Positions 34,788 to 46,486 of a stretch of DNA of 64,000 nt are shown here, piece by piece. The position numbers and the translations under genes are program-made. Each line of letters begins with the position of its first letter. The first letter of the stretch is position 1. This DNA is from Physcomitrium patens (Eukaryota; Streptophyta; Bryopsida; Funariales; Funariaceae): the NCBI RefSeq assembly GCF_000002425.4, contig NC_037253.1, positions 12,745,262 through 12,809,261 of the forward strand, given 5' to 3'. The notes below the pieces were generated by a model. That model did no database searches. It had not been told where the DNA came from and saw nothing but the letters and a program-made list of their open reading frames with translations.

Positions 34788-36065
34788 ATGGATGCTATTC
34801 ATGAAAAAAGTGAGAATAGATTTATAATTATTAAATACCTTCATGAGTTTATCAAAATTCTTAAGATAGAAATCTCATGTATTTCTAATGTCAACCATAG
34901 AAGTAGTATTCTAATACCTATCAAAGAAGTTAATAATAAAGTCCAAAGTCTATTCAAAAAGATTGTGCAATTGAGAGAAGCACGAAGATTAAGTTCATAG
35001 CTAAATCTAATAAGTCTTGCTATTATAAAGATGAGGTTAGTAAAGATAAGTATGCTAGATAAACATAATAGAAGAAGATTAAAGTTTTAAGGATTTCTAC
35101 AACAAGTAAAGCACTATCTAAGGTTGCATCTTTTTCAATATCTTCATGGATTTATTCAAGTTATATTTATAGGTGTACTTATCTCTAAAAATATTCTATC
35201 TTTATTTGCAACTTTGATAGAAAAGAAATTATGACTATTCTATGATTTAAATTCATTCTTAAAAATCTTTATATCTAAATTTAGAAAAAGTGATTGAAAA
35301 AAGATAGAAGAGATCAAATTTATACTTTTATAAAAAGAATCATATTTTGCCACCATATATATTGCTGAATTCTAAAACCTTGCCTATGATATAGATTGAA
35401 ATGATAAGGTCTTCATTAATCAATTTTGATATGAATTAAAAGATAACATCAAAGATTTACTATTGACCATGGTAAGAACAGATTCATTGGAGTAATTTAT
35501 TTCTCAATCCATTTCTTACAACAATAAATTCTTTAAAAGATGCCAAATGTAAAGATTTTATTTGAAAGATAAAAATTAAGTCATCGTGATAGCTTTTAAG
35601 TTTATAGAAGCTTATTTATTAAAATCAAAATCTATGAAAATGAACGTGATATGTTTTAAATCTCTTATTAATAAAAAAATATTTAATACCATTAAAAAGA
35701 ATTATAGCTATATTTTAGAGAACCTAAATATATTTCTCAATATTATTTAAAGAAATAATGCAACTACAAATGAAGAGCATAGTTGCAAAAGAGAATAATG
35801 TGTTGAAAAACTAGTTTTTTCAACTACAATAGAAATTATGGCACTAAAATCTTGTACAATGTCTAATAAAGGTCCTATCCTCTTTTCAAATCCTTTATCA
35901 TATTTTACAAAAAAAAATTGTTTAAAACCAAAAAATCATAAAATCTTAATCTTATTAGATTCAAAAACCTCAACTTTTTTGTATAAACAAAGACTTTATA
36001 AAAAAAAACAAGAAATATCTTTAGATATAAAAAATCAAACTAATGCACATAAGAAAAATAAATAG
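34788..36065 (+). pseudogene. chromovirus copy B: gag
   Basis: It starts MDAIHEKSENRFIIIKYLHE; the early coiled segment (VNNKVQSLFKKIVQLREARR) is conserved in copies A and C. The capsid-like part near 35,400-35,560 contains FINQF, YELKDNIKDLLLTM and SLEEFISQSISYNNKFFKR, the pattern of chromovirus gag. The zinc knuckle, visible in copy C as CLYYRESKHIIQYCPKK, is decayed here. An open stretch of 75 codons closes the segment at 36065. Confidence 0.7.
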
Positions 36066-37758
36066 TCATTTATTGTCTTTTAGTAATATCACCCATAAAA
36101 TTGTTGTTTTAGATATAAAAAATTAATAATCATAATAACTTAAAAATATTTAATGTGATTAAATTTTTTTTTAATTCAATTATTTTACAAATATTATTGC
36201 TAAAAAAATATGATCCTCAAATAGATTAGATTTTTAATAATCTTAATTTTTTTTGTAATTTAGCTTAAGATTTTTCTATTCAAATAGAACCTCATAAGTC
36301 CAACATGTTTAAATCTTTCTTGATAGGTGCAAGTACTTTTATGCATGCTCCAAAAAAAATGTCTATTTTGGTTGTATATGTCATTCTTATTTTTTATTGA
36401 GAAAAGATTTCAAGTGGCATTCCAAGCTAATATCAAGATTATTAAGATATTTTTGAAAAGAAGAATGCATATATTCTTTTAAAGTATCATTCCTATTATT
36501 ATTCTATCAATCTTCAAAGAAGTAGTTCAACTACTATTTGGACCAATCTATAGCCTATCATATAATAAGTTGGTTGCACTTAAAGAATATATTTAAGAGA
36601 ATTTAGCTTAGAACTACATATGCTACTCTAAATTTGTAACAAGGGCTCCTATCTTATTTGTGAAGAAAAAAGATAGATCACTAAAAATATATGTATGCTA
36701 TCAAGTATTTAACAAGATCACCATCAAGAATAGATACATTCTATCTTTGATTTAAAGAATTTTTAATCAACACAATCAAGTAAAGATCTAAATAAAAATA
36801 AATCTACAACAAAGATACAACCTGATATATTTTAAAAAAGAGATGAATAGAAAATTATATTTTGAACTGAGTATGGATATTTCAAATATAATATCATATC
36901 TTTTAGTTTTACAAATATATTAGCTACTTTTCAACATCTAATAAGTAATGTCTTTTGTGAATTTTTTAATGATTTTTTTATTTTTTATTTAAAAAATATC
37001 TTAATTTATTCTAAAAACTTAAAAAAGCATAAACTTCATAATTGTCATGTATTACAAAAATTAAGAAATTTAGAATTATACGCCAAAATGGAAAAAAAGT
37101 ATGTATTTCACACTACTCAAGTTGACTTTTTAAGATACATCATTTCAAATGATGGCCTTATAATGGATCATAAAAAGATTCAAACTATCATGAATTGAAA
37201 GAACTCAAAAATATTAAAAAATATGCAATATTTTTTAAAATTTGCCAATTATTACCAAATCTTTATTAAAAACTTTTCTCAAGTTGCGGCTCTTCTTATA
37301 CATTTGACATGTAAAAAAAAAGTGAATGAAATAAAGAAACTAAAGCAAATTTTGAAGCCTTAAAAATATTATTTATTTTTGTATCAATCTTATATTGGGT
37401 TGATTTTTTTAAGGTATTTTTTATAAAAACAAATGCATCAAACTTTTCTATAGATATTATACTATGAAAAATAGAATTAGATGATAAGCTTCAATTGATA
37501 ACTTTCTATTTTAAAAACTTTTCCTATAGCCAAGATCAACTACAAGATTAATGATAAAATCCATTATAGGTAAAGAAACAATTAAGCTTTTTGATGATAA
37601 TATCTATCTCTATCTTGGATTGTCAAGAGATATTATATTGGATAGGGAGACTCAATTTGTATCAAGATTCTAAAGAATTATTTTCAAGATTTTGAAGATA
37701 GATATAAAACTATTTTTAGCTTTATGCTTAAATTAATGATCAAATGGAGTAAGTGAAT
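36066..37758 (+). pseudogene. chromovirus copy B: protease, RT, RNase H and start of integrase
   Basis: RT palm: [13 protein letters not shown] fragments, then LKNILIYSKNLKKHKLH (37,000) where the catalytic YLDD has become YLKN. AKMEKKYVFHTTQVDFLRYI follows, with IISNDGLIMDHKKIQTIM, FLKFANYYQIFIKNFSQVAA and LLIHLTCKKK. These are the gypsy connection and thumb blocks in order. RNase H is reduced to FFIKTNASNFSIDIIL near 37,420. After a deletion an integrase piece appears (LSRDIILDRETQFVSRF, 37,610-37,670) and ends at SNGVSEL where the reversed element-1-family LTR begins at 37759. Confidence 0.78.
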
Positions 37759-38453
37759 TGTTGTTCTTGTTGTGTTCAAGCTTCAATATACCAAAGCAAT
37801 TGAACTAATACACGTGAGTTCAAACATGAGGAAAGACTGGTTATATGAATTGGGTTTGTTAGTCTCACAATTGACTGTACTCTGGCTATCTGAAATCAAT
37901 TATCAAACTACAAAATACCAAGGCTTAGTACTTCCAACTTAATTCAACCCATAATTCATTCTATGACTATCAATTCAACAATACTTCCATATTCTTATCC
38001 ATTCATCTTCCACTTACTTTCTTTGTGGTTTATATATATTCAATTACTGATCTCCAACTTACCTATTGTATTCAATTTCTCAATTTATTTTACAAAATTT
38101 AATATCTCAGCTTACGACTCTCACAATCTGGCACTCCAGACTAACTTCTCAGTATTCAAAAACTATCCATTACTTGTCAATAACAAAGAAATAAAAAGAG
38201 GTAGCACCAAGCTTACCTCGGCTTACGACTCTCACAGTTTGGCCCTGATCTCCCTTTTCTCAACCTCTTTATCCTACCAAAAGATGGACCGTCGGCTAGC
38301 AAATTCCAAAGGTTATGACCTTTTGAATTCTTAACCATTTATTCTATTAACAACCTACTGTTACCAACTAAACTACCTAACCATCAGTCTAATTTTTAAG
38401 ATTATCAATAACCAATCAGTAACTTACCATAAAGTTTATTTATCTATTCTACA
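37759..38453 (-). repeat. element-1-family LTR (minus, 3' LTR of a truncated copy)
   Basis: On the minus strand it starts TGTAGAATAGATA at 38453, preceded by the conserved polypurine tract (38454-38469). It shares the block AGGTAGCACCAAGCTTACC (plus-strand reading) with the reverse complement of the element 1 LTR. Its other end, at about 37759, is less certain. It sits inside the integrase remnant of chromovirus copy B. Confidence 0.75.
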
Positions 38454-38537
38454 TACTTCCACTCCTATCTATGCAGCGTCTTTGCAAATATTATTTAGCC
38501 TCAACTTATAAAAACGTAGCAGTATTGGCTTCTTCAA

Positions 38538-38930
38538 TCAATGGCGTTGGCTTACTACCCTTTGAATTGGTGACCTTCTTCTCTTTATATTTTGGTCATC
38601 TGCCTCAGTGTTCGAGGGTTCTCTATCCAAACGTGCTGTCAAATCTTCATTCAACAAACCCAATTCTCGTACCTGAGACTCAAGATGGTAATTTGATTGT
38701 CACATTCCTCCAACATCTTCTATCATTCTTCTGTCGGTTTCAAAGGTATCTCTGAAGGTTTTGTCGCTAAAACTGGTGTATTAGTCTGCACTAAATTATT
38801 GGCCTTCTTTTCTAATGTGGCTAGTTTAGTATGCAATATCGTAACCTCTACCTATAGTCGTTCTTGTCATTCCTTCCAATCGGTCTCCATCCTTACTTTC
38901 TCAGACAGCATGTTCGCCATCTTTTCCTTA
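38538..38930 (-). pseudogene. element-1-family downstream coiled-coil ORF (second copy)
   Basis: On the minus strand it lies between the integrase and the LTR. It begins around VVKEKMANMLSEKVRMETDW and continues through VEVTILHTKLATLEKKANNL, with three stops. After a one-base frame change, HLESQVRELGLLNEDLTARL matches the tail ORF of element 1 at 17202-17388. It ends at TGA 38538. The leucine/isoleucine spacing suggests a long coiled coil. The copy is broken, but position and sequence are conserved between two independent insertions. Confidence 0.6.
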
Positions 38931-38979
38931 ACCACAAAAAAAAATACGATGCTTGTCAAGAGTCTCCCTCCTACTTCTT

Positions 38980-40290
38980 ACTATGGTCCAATCAATTGGG
39001 TCGACTTCCTCTTATTTTCCAAAATTTGTCAAGATAAAAAATCCTATCATCATCATTATTTACCCCCTCCCTTTTTTGGAACAAAAACTCGTCCCAGATT
39101 TATGTATAGTAAAATTTAAGCCGATTGCCATTGATCTATGTTGTAAATTTAGTATCCATAAAATCTTCCAATTTCACGAAATCATTTGGAAATCCATCAA
39201 TAACTCGATATGTCCTATGCCATCAAACTTGAAATTTTCCTGAGAAATTTTTAAATTGACTATCATAAAGAAGTACCAAATCATTTGGCATAAAAGCCTT
39301 TTGTCTAAACATACTATCATAATAAGTCTTCCTTCATTTTTGTGTAGTTTCCATGATCCTTAATGCATTGACTCTAGTTTCATCTAATTTTTCTAATTCT
39401 TCTAAACGGTGCCGTAATGAATTCTTATCTTTCAATCTAGTATTTATATCAAATCGTAAACTTTGGACTTCCAATTCAATAGGTAATATTACATCTTGGC
39501 CATAAATCAATTGGAAAGGGATAGCATTAGTAGTAACTTTATACGTAGTATGGTATGCTCATAAAGTTGTCAACAACTTAGTGTCCCAATCTGTTTCCAC
39601 TCCTGAAATTATTTTTGTTAAGATTTTACATAAAATTCCATTAGTCTTTTTGGTTTGTCCATTGGCTCTAGGATGATACGATGTAGTCTTATGATGTTTT
39701 ATCTCGTATTTAGTCGTAAGTGCTTTGATTGTACTATTTATAAAATGAGTTCCTCGATCACTATCCAATTCACGTGGACAATCGAACCGTGTAATAATAT
39801 TTTCATACAAAAAGGTTGCTACTGTACTTGCACTATTAGTTTTTGTAGTTACGGCTTCAGCCCATTTTGTTACGTAATCCGTTGCAAGCAGTATATATTG
39901 TTTTTGTCCATTTCTCAAGACTGGTGTAATTGGTCGTACAAAATCAATTCTCCATTTTTCAAAAGGCACTTGAGCCAGAATTGGTACCAATGGCATTGCT
40001 AAAGTTCCAGTAGGTCGACCCATTCTCTGACATGGGTCATAATAATGGACGAATTGGTGGGCATCTGCAAACATTGTTGGCTACCAATAACCAACTTGTA
40101 AAGCTTTACGAGCCATGCTGTCCCTCGCAAAATGTCCACCACAGCTGTCCAAGTGGTAACCTTCCAATATAGTACGTACTTCATTCTGATAAATACAGCA
40201 TCGCAAAACTTTATCCTTGCCTTGTTTATATAAAGCTTCACCAATTATCGTATAAGGTGCACATTTTAATATTATGGCTAGCAAAGTCAA
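38980..40290 (-). pseudogene. element-1-family integrase (minus, truncated 5')
   Basis: The best preserved part is the 171-codon stretch 40074-39559. It shows the end of the HHCC module (HYYDPCQRMGRP), VPFEKWRIDFVRPITPVL (first Asp), TDYVTKWAEAVTTKT, ENIITRFDCPRELDSDRGTH (second Asp) and YHPRANGQTKKTNG. In the last motif the catalytic Glu position holds Lys, as expected from one G-to-A change. Integrase C-terminal sequence follows to about 39,200 (AIPFQLIYGQDVILPIELEV and a KNFSGKFQV region). Upstream, 40290-40081 carries the zinc-finger start (LDSCGGHFARDSM). RT is missing; the copy is truncated at about 40290. Confidence 0.88.
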
Positions 40291-40665
40291 CTCAAAGTGA
40301 AGAAAGCTTTATTCTTGCCTCCATAAATACTCTATAACTAAAAGTTACATGGTGATATTCTATAGAACCCCCAACATGTATTGACTTTACTAGCCACATG
40401 TCTTAACTTGCAAGGCAAATTATCTATGTATGCACCACATAGTTAGCTTGTTCTACAAGCTACTACACAAAACTAACTTGCTCCACAAGCTATCAATACA
40501 TGGTTAACTTATTGGCCAAGTTTCTAACCTATAAATATATGTAAAGTCAAAACTGTGTCTAAAAAGCTTTTCTAAAAGACTTTATGAAATTAATCTATAT
40601 TTATGTACTTCTATCCAATCATATAAGTTATTATTGAAATAAATGTATATATCCATGATAGCTAT
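40291..40665 (-). repeat. chromovirus LTR fragment
   Basis: It shares AAGCTTTATTCTTGCCTCC and the following 350 bp with the chromovirus LTRs at 32852-33559 and 61995-62549, and ends near the TATCATGGATATATAC start (minus). It is truncated by the element-1-family copy on its left. Confidence 0.65.
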
Positions 40666-41178
40666 ACATTAATTTTGAATTAAATTTAATATTTATATAA
40701 AAAATTACTACTAGAATAATTGCATCAACCTTTAAGTTTGCAACTAAGTGACATTAATGTGGTTTTTGGACTTTTTTTTATAATTTTTAGGTAGAATTGG
40801 ATTGATTTTTTAAAAAAATATATAGAGGGCTTATAGTGGCATTTATATGTAAAATTTTGTAACAAATAGATGATCAAATTAGAATTTATAGCTTACCAAA
40901 GCTCACCAATTAGGATTAGGGCTTACAAGGATAAATCAAAATTACCTAATTATGAAAGTAATAAGACAATTAGGATTTATATATGGTTGAAGTTACTAAG
41001 AAGAGTATTTTTGAGTACTTTGTATTGACTTTAAGCACTTCTCAATTAAAATTTTAAATTATATTCTTCTTATATGGGTGAAACTTATTAAGATTTCTTG
41101 AATATTTGTAAGACACAATTTCACCTTCTATAGTTAGGTGCCTAGTATATTTCCAAACAAGTCAATACATAATACGAA
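40666..41178 (+). repeat. element-2-family LTR fragment (3' part)
   Basis: The end reads CACCTTCTATAGTTAGGTGC and ATAATACGA, which parallels the element 2 LTR end (CCTTCTATAGCCAGATGTCC and GTAATACGACA). The upstream part is AT-rich and diverged. Confidence 0.6.
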
Positions 41179-41189
41179 ATTATATACAT

Positions 41190-42540
41190 TCTTAGAAATC
41201 CATCTTTTTTCTTCACAAATAAGCTAGGAGCCCTTATTAGAAATTTGAAATAGCATTTGAAGTTTTTAGCTAAATTCTTATCAATGTATTCTTTGTATGC
41301 AGCCAACTCATTTTGTGATAAGCTATTAATTGGTCCAAATGGTGGTTAAGATTTTTCTTCAAGTTTGATGGAACAATCATAGAAATGATGTTCTAAAAAT
41401 ATATATGTATTTTTCTTCTCAAAAATATCTTGATAATCTTGGTACAAGTTTTTTTTATAAAAAAATAAGTGTGGTGTATATAACAAAAGTTGACATTTTT
41501 TTTGTAGCATGCATGAAAGCTTTGATACCAATCAATAAAAATTTGATTGTATTTGATTTATAGATTTTTATTTGATTAAAAAAATCTTAATATAAATTGT
41601 AGAAAAAATCAAGGATACAAAAAATTTAATCTATTTTAGGATTATATTTCTTTAATCACAATGATTCTAAAATAATTGGATTAAAAAAAGATCTAATAAC
41701 ATTAAATATATTTTAGCTATTATGATTTTTAGTTGCTACATCTAAAAGAACCATTTCATCGATAATATCTCTACAGAATAATAAATGACTATCTATGACT
41801 TCTACATGTATGGATTTGATTTTCTTGACTAAGAATAATTCTTATTTTTTGACAAAAATAATTGTCTATAAAAAAAATTAAAGCTCTTCAATCTAACAAA
41901 ACAAAGATTTTATGATTTTTTTTATCCTAAAAAAACTTCTATTATAAAATAAAATAAAAGATCTGAAAAAAGAATATAACTTTTATTAGATATTGTACAA
42001 GATTTCAATGGCACAATTTGTATTATAGTTGGAGAAACTTGTTTTTTTATACATTGTCTTCTTTGGCAACGATGCTCTTTATTTTGTAATTACATTGTTT
42101 TTTTGGACAATATTGAATAATGTGCTTAGATTCTCTATAATATAAGCATAATCTTTTTTTATGATGTTGAGTTTTTTTTTGCTCAATAAGAAATTTAAAA
42201 CATATTGTATCAATTTGTATAGACTTTGGCATGTATGAATAAGTTTCTAAAAGCTTAAAACATATCTCTATGACTTAATTTATATATTTCCAATCAAATC
42301 TTTGTTTTTAGCATCTTTCAAAGAGTCAATTATTGTATGTAATGGCTTAAGTAATAAATTACTCTAATGAGTTTGTTCTTTGTATTATCTATAATAAATC
42401 CTTGATATTTTCTTTCAATCCATATCAATATTGATTGATAAAGACTTTATCATTTTAATCCACATGGATTAGAATTTAGTAGCATATATGGTCGCTAAAC
42501 GTGATCTTTGTAATAAAGTTACAAGTTTTGTTTTTACTAT
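41190..42540 (-). pseudogene. chromovirus copy C: RT start, protease and gag C-terminal part (minus)
   Basis: The minus-strand stretch 41531-41346 includes YQDYQDIFEKKNTYIFLEHH, FYDCSIKLEE and, after a stop, PPFGPI. This is the segment just before the RT domain; the RT start then decays up to 41190. Protease lies near 41,650-41,800 but is poor. Gag carries a zinc knuckle at 42232-42047: CLYYRESKHIIQYCPKK, in which the second cysteine is Tyr. The copy is cut at 41190 by the element-2-family LTR fragment and at 42540 by an insert. Confidence 0.7.
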
Positions 42541-43050
42541 TGAAATGGGATTAGACTATTTCTAAGATGTATGACCCTTTCAATCTATAGTAATACAAAT
42601 CTTGTTATAAAGTAGAACAGTATAGACCAAAATAAAATTAAACAAATCTAAAGAGTATAAAAGATAAAATAGAGCTAAAGAGAATAATACAAAATTGAAT
42701 AGAAAATGCAAAACCAAACTTTATTAAAATAAAAAAGAAAAGTTATACTTGATTGAGTACCTAAATGGTTCTAACCAATCTTATTTATATTTTTTTCAAC
42801 TAACTTGGAACTTTCTAAAATATTTTTAATGATGAGCCTAACTTAAATAAGCACCCTAAGTTCTTTCTATAATGGTTCATGGTTGATCCTACATAGACCA
42901 TCAACCCAGCTCCAATTCTAAAAACTTCTAAAAACTTTCAAAACATAGCTCCAACTACCTATTACTATCCATCAACAATATGAATATCTTATCCATATCA
43001 TATTACAACTATCTTTTCTTGATTACTTTGTCAAAATGTGGCCCTAAATA
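42541..43050 (+). repeat. ~500-bp insert in chromovirus copy C gag
   Basis: Compared with gag of copy A around 32,230-32,320, copy C has about 500 extra bases. Their start resembles 29776-29915. It has no coding capacity; it could be a solo LTR or a non-autonomous element. Boundaries are approximate, and I see no clear target duplication. Confidence 0.5.
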
Positions 43051-43606
43051 CTTTCAAATATGAATTCAAATCATAAAGTAGTTGTAAATTATTTTCCATT
43101 AAAGATACAAATCAAAAAAGAGCACTCTCAAATAAAAACACATGTATGAATTCTAAACTATATAAATCCATCAAGATATTTGAAAGGATACAATCTTAGA
43201 TAGAAATTTACTTACTATAAAAACTCTCAAAACTTTGATCTTATTTCATTAAACTTCTCCAATATACTTATCTTTATCTCCTTCACACTTATAGTAGTAA
43301 GGCTTCTTGAATTTTATTGTAAACTTAATCTACTTGCTTCTCTAAATTATACAATTTTTTGACATAGTCATTAAACTTCATTATTAACTTCTTTTATGAG
43401 CATAAAAATAATACCTCTATGATTCAGGTTGAAAATACATGAAATTTTAACCTTAAGAGTATTAACAAGTTTGTAAAGATCTACAATAGTTGCAAATTTA
43501 TTTTCACTTCTATTGAAAATAGTATCTATAATATTTCTTTTCATTGATAATTCAAACAAATCTATAAGTTAAATTAGAAGAAGATAATCTACAACCTCTA
43601 ATATCA
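43051..43606 (-). pseudogene. chromovirus copy C: gag N-terminal part (minus) with PBS
   Basis: The minus stretch 43559-43371 reads MKRNIIDTIFNRSENKFATI, VDLYKLVNTLKVKISCIFNL and NHRG, aligned with copy B (MDAIHEKSENRFIIIKYLHE). The primer binding site TGATATTAGAGGTTG begins at 43606 on the minus strand, just inside the LTR. Confidence 0.75.
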
Positions 43607-43608
43607 AA

Positions 43609-44319
43609 TAAAAATTTCTACAAAGAAAGATAATCTTCTATCTTTAAAGGAAAAAAATTATTGTTAGAAAATTAAATATTAATTTAAAGTTGTATAGTTT
43701 ATAACCTTCAAAATATAATAATAGAAGTGAAATAATTCATTCACTTTTAAAACAAGATAAAAATAATGAATTGGTACTTTTTTCAAATTATCAAAGGATA
43801 TAAATCTTAAACAACTAAAAGATTTATATACTCTTGGATCACTTAAAAAACTTTAAAAAAAATTCAACAATAGTATAATATTAAATTAGAATATCTATTG
43901 CTAAAGATAAGAAGACTAAAAAGTCTTGAAATAAGACTAAAGACTAGAAAAATATTCACACGAGTGAAAAAGGCTTCACTCTTGTCTCTATATATACTAT
44001 CTAACTAGAAGCTACATAGCAACATTCTATAGAATTTTTAATTCGTATTTAATTCATAAGACATATATTTTAACTTATTAGGCAATTTTCTTATATGCAC
44101 ATGACATAGTTACTTTCTATCATAAGGTATCTATACGTGTAATACATGGCTAACTTATTGAATAAGTTTCTAACCTACCAATCAACTATAAACATGTATA
44201 AAGTCAAATATACATCTATAAAACTTCTAAGAAGCTTCATCATAAGATAATATCAAATTTATTTACAATTATTTTTTATCTAGTACTCCTTATTCAGGTG
44301 AATATGTATGTCTATAACA
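43609..44319 (-). repeat. chromovirus copy C LTR
   Basis: On the minus strand it starts TGTTATAGACATACATATT at 44319 and ends next to the primer binding site at 43606. It is homologous to 32852-33559. On its outer side it is bordered by another gag fragment rather than pol. Confidence 0.7.
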
Positions 44320-44640
44320 TCTTATTCCATTAAACTTCTTAAGCATACTAAACTTTACATCTTTTATATTTATAGTAGCAAGGCTTTTTGGATTCATTTA
44401 TAAAGTTGAACTTCTTGCTACTTTTAATTATACAACTTCTTGATGTAGACATTAAATCTTATTATTGAATTTTTCTATAGATATAAAATTAGTAGTTCTA
44501 TAGTTAAATTTTGTAATAAGTAAAATTTATATTCTAAGATTATTGAAAATTTTATATAAATTTGTAATAGTTATAAATCTATTATGACTTCTATCAAATA
44601 TAGCATCCATAATTTCTACATAATATTGTATTTATAATTT
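44320..44640 (-). pseudogene. chromovirus gag fragment between two LTRs (minus)
   Basis: The sequence is homologous to 43,250-43,606 of copy C (CATTAAACTTCTTAAGCATAC block, TTATAGTAGCAAGGC block). With LTRs on both sides (43609-44319 and 44641-45290) it looks like an element whose internal region has shrunk to about 320 bp. Confidence 0.55.
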
Positions 44641-45290
44641 TTAAATATAAAATCTATACTTATATTTTAACTTTTAAGGTAATTTTAAACCAATATTTTT
44701 TTTATTTATCTCATATTTATTTTTTAAAAGTAAATAATGTATGATATTTTAAATATAAAAATTAAAAATATAATAATCCAATAACTTTTAGAATAAAAAA
44801 AGAATAAAAAATTAATATTCTTTTTAAATTATCAACAATACAAATCATAACAAAACTCTATAGAAGCAATATATTTTTTTTGATACTTAAATAATTAATT
44901 AATTAATCAATTAAAATAAATCAATCAATCAAAGATAGATAAAAAAAATAAGAATTATTATATAGGTCATCTAATATATGTCTAACTTGTAAAGTAAATT
45001 TTTTTCTTGTACACCACATAGCTAACTTGTACCACAAGTGGCCAACATGTATAATATGGAGTCAACTTCTAAAACAAGTAGTTAACATTTGTAAAATGTG
45101 CACAATTTCTTAGCCAACATTATAACCTAATAATTACTTACAAATACTTATAAAATCAAATCCTTATCTACAAAGCTTCTAAAAAGCTTCTCTATAAGAT
45201 ATTATGAAATTTACTTACTTTTATTTCTATCTAACTTCTCATATTCTTCTAATTACTAATGCCAATGCTAATTTCAATGACACCAAACTC
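44641..45290 (-). repeat. chromovirus LTR, outer copy
   Basis: It shares the GCTAACTTGTACCACAAG, AAGCTTCTAAAAAGCTTC and ATATTATGAAATTTACTTAC blocks with the other chromovirus LTRs. It is more diverged; ends are approximate. Confidence 0.55.
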
Positions 45291-45425
45291 CTTGTCTTTA
45301 ATAAGGACCTTGGATATATCTCTAGTATTTTCAATTTGATTATCAAGTTTTTTTTTAATTTCTCAATTAGAAAAGTAGATACAAAGTTTAAATCTTAGGA
45401 GTAAGGTGGATTCATTTTATAATCT

Positions 45426-45473
<48 letters not shown>

Positions 45474-46486
45474 TATATAAGTTTTTGGATAATAATAATT
45501 TTAAAAATTAAAAAAAATATTTGAATGCTAATTTTACACACACATGCAAATGTATGTTTGTATAAAAACGTTTATAATTATTTATATCAGCAAAGTTATT
45601 TTTTTGCAGTTGAAATAGAAAAAATTGTAAAACATTGTTAAATGATACTTAGTGAAAATATTTATCAATTCACAGTCATTCTTTTTAATCAAAAAGACAA
45701 ACTAAAATATTTCATGGCATAGATTCACATTCAATTTCATTTGAATTAAATAATGTTGACTGTCCTAAATGTAAATATATGAACATGGAATTACAAAATA
45801 TCATTCAGATAGAACAAAACCCAAAAAAAGTGTATATGCAATTCATAAACCATATTTAGAGAGGCATTGATATCACAAGTGTTGTATGTTTCATTAAATT
45901 TTGAATCTACATCTTTAAAAAATTGCTTTCTTTTACAGTTTTACAATTTCTGGGAAAAATTTGTATAACATGTGTATAAAGTTGAAAAATAAATAAATGT
46001 TCATAATAAAACACGTGTATATTAAAATAATATATTTTTAATATTATATTCACATTTTTTCATATTATTATTATTTTAAAAAAATAGGGTAGATTCTGCA
46101 CATGGTAAAAAAAAAAAGATTCCTTACAAATTCTTAATGAGATAATGCAAAGAAAACACATTAATAAAGAAATAAATGAGCAAATAAAGAGTGCAATTCT
46201 TGAAGGATACAATGAGAATGATGAAGGAAGAACCCACAAAGTGCACCATGGTGAAGCAATAGCAATGGATTTATCACATTGTAGCTCTTTTCGATCTCTT
46301 TTGCTTCTCAATGTGCCATGAATTGTTTATCCCTTTTCACACCCACACACCCCACAACTCCCCAACTCGACACACAAAACGCCAAAAAGACACAAAAAAT
46401 AATCTATCAATCCATAGTAAATGAAATCATTGAGCCCAGAAGAAAATGAAAATAAGGAAAAAAAAAAAAAGAATAGTTAAAGCCAT
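45291..46486. other. AT-rich intergenic sequence with (AT)n
   Basis: No gene is recognised. An (AT)21 microsatellite lies at 45429-45470. Minus-strand open frames here (for example 46060-46311) show no conserved motif. Confidence 0.6.

Noticed and set aside
19936..45290. CRISPR-like arrays or prokaryotic genes
   Set aside because: No regularly spaced direct repeats with unique spacers; repeats are LTRs and microsatellites, and the genes are eukaryotic retroelements.
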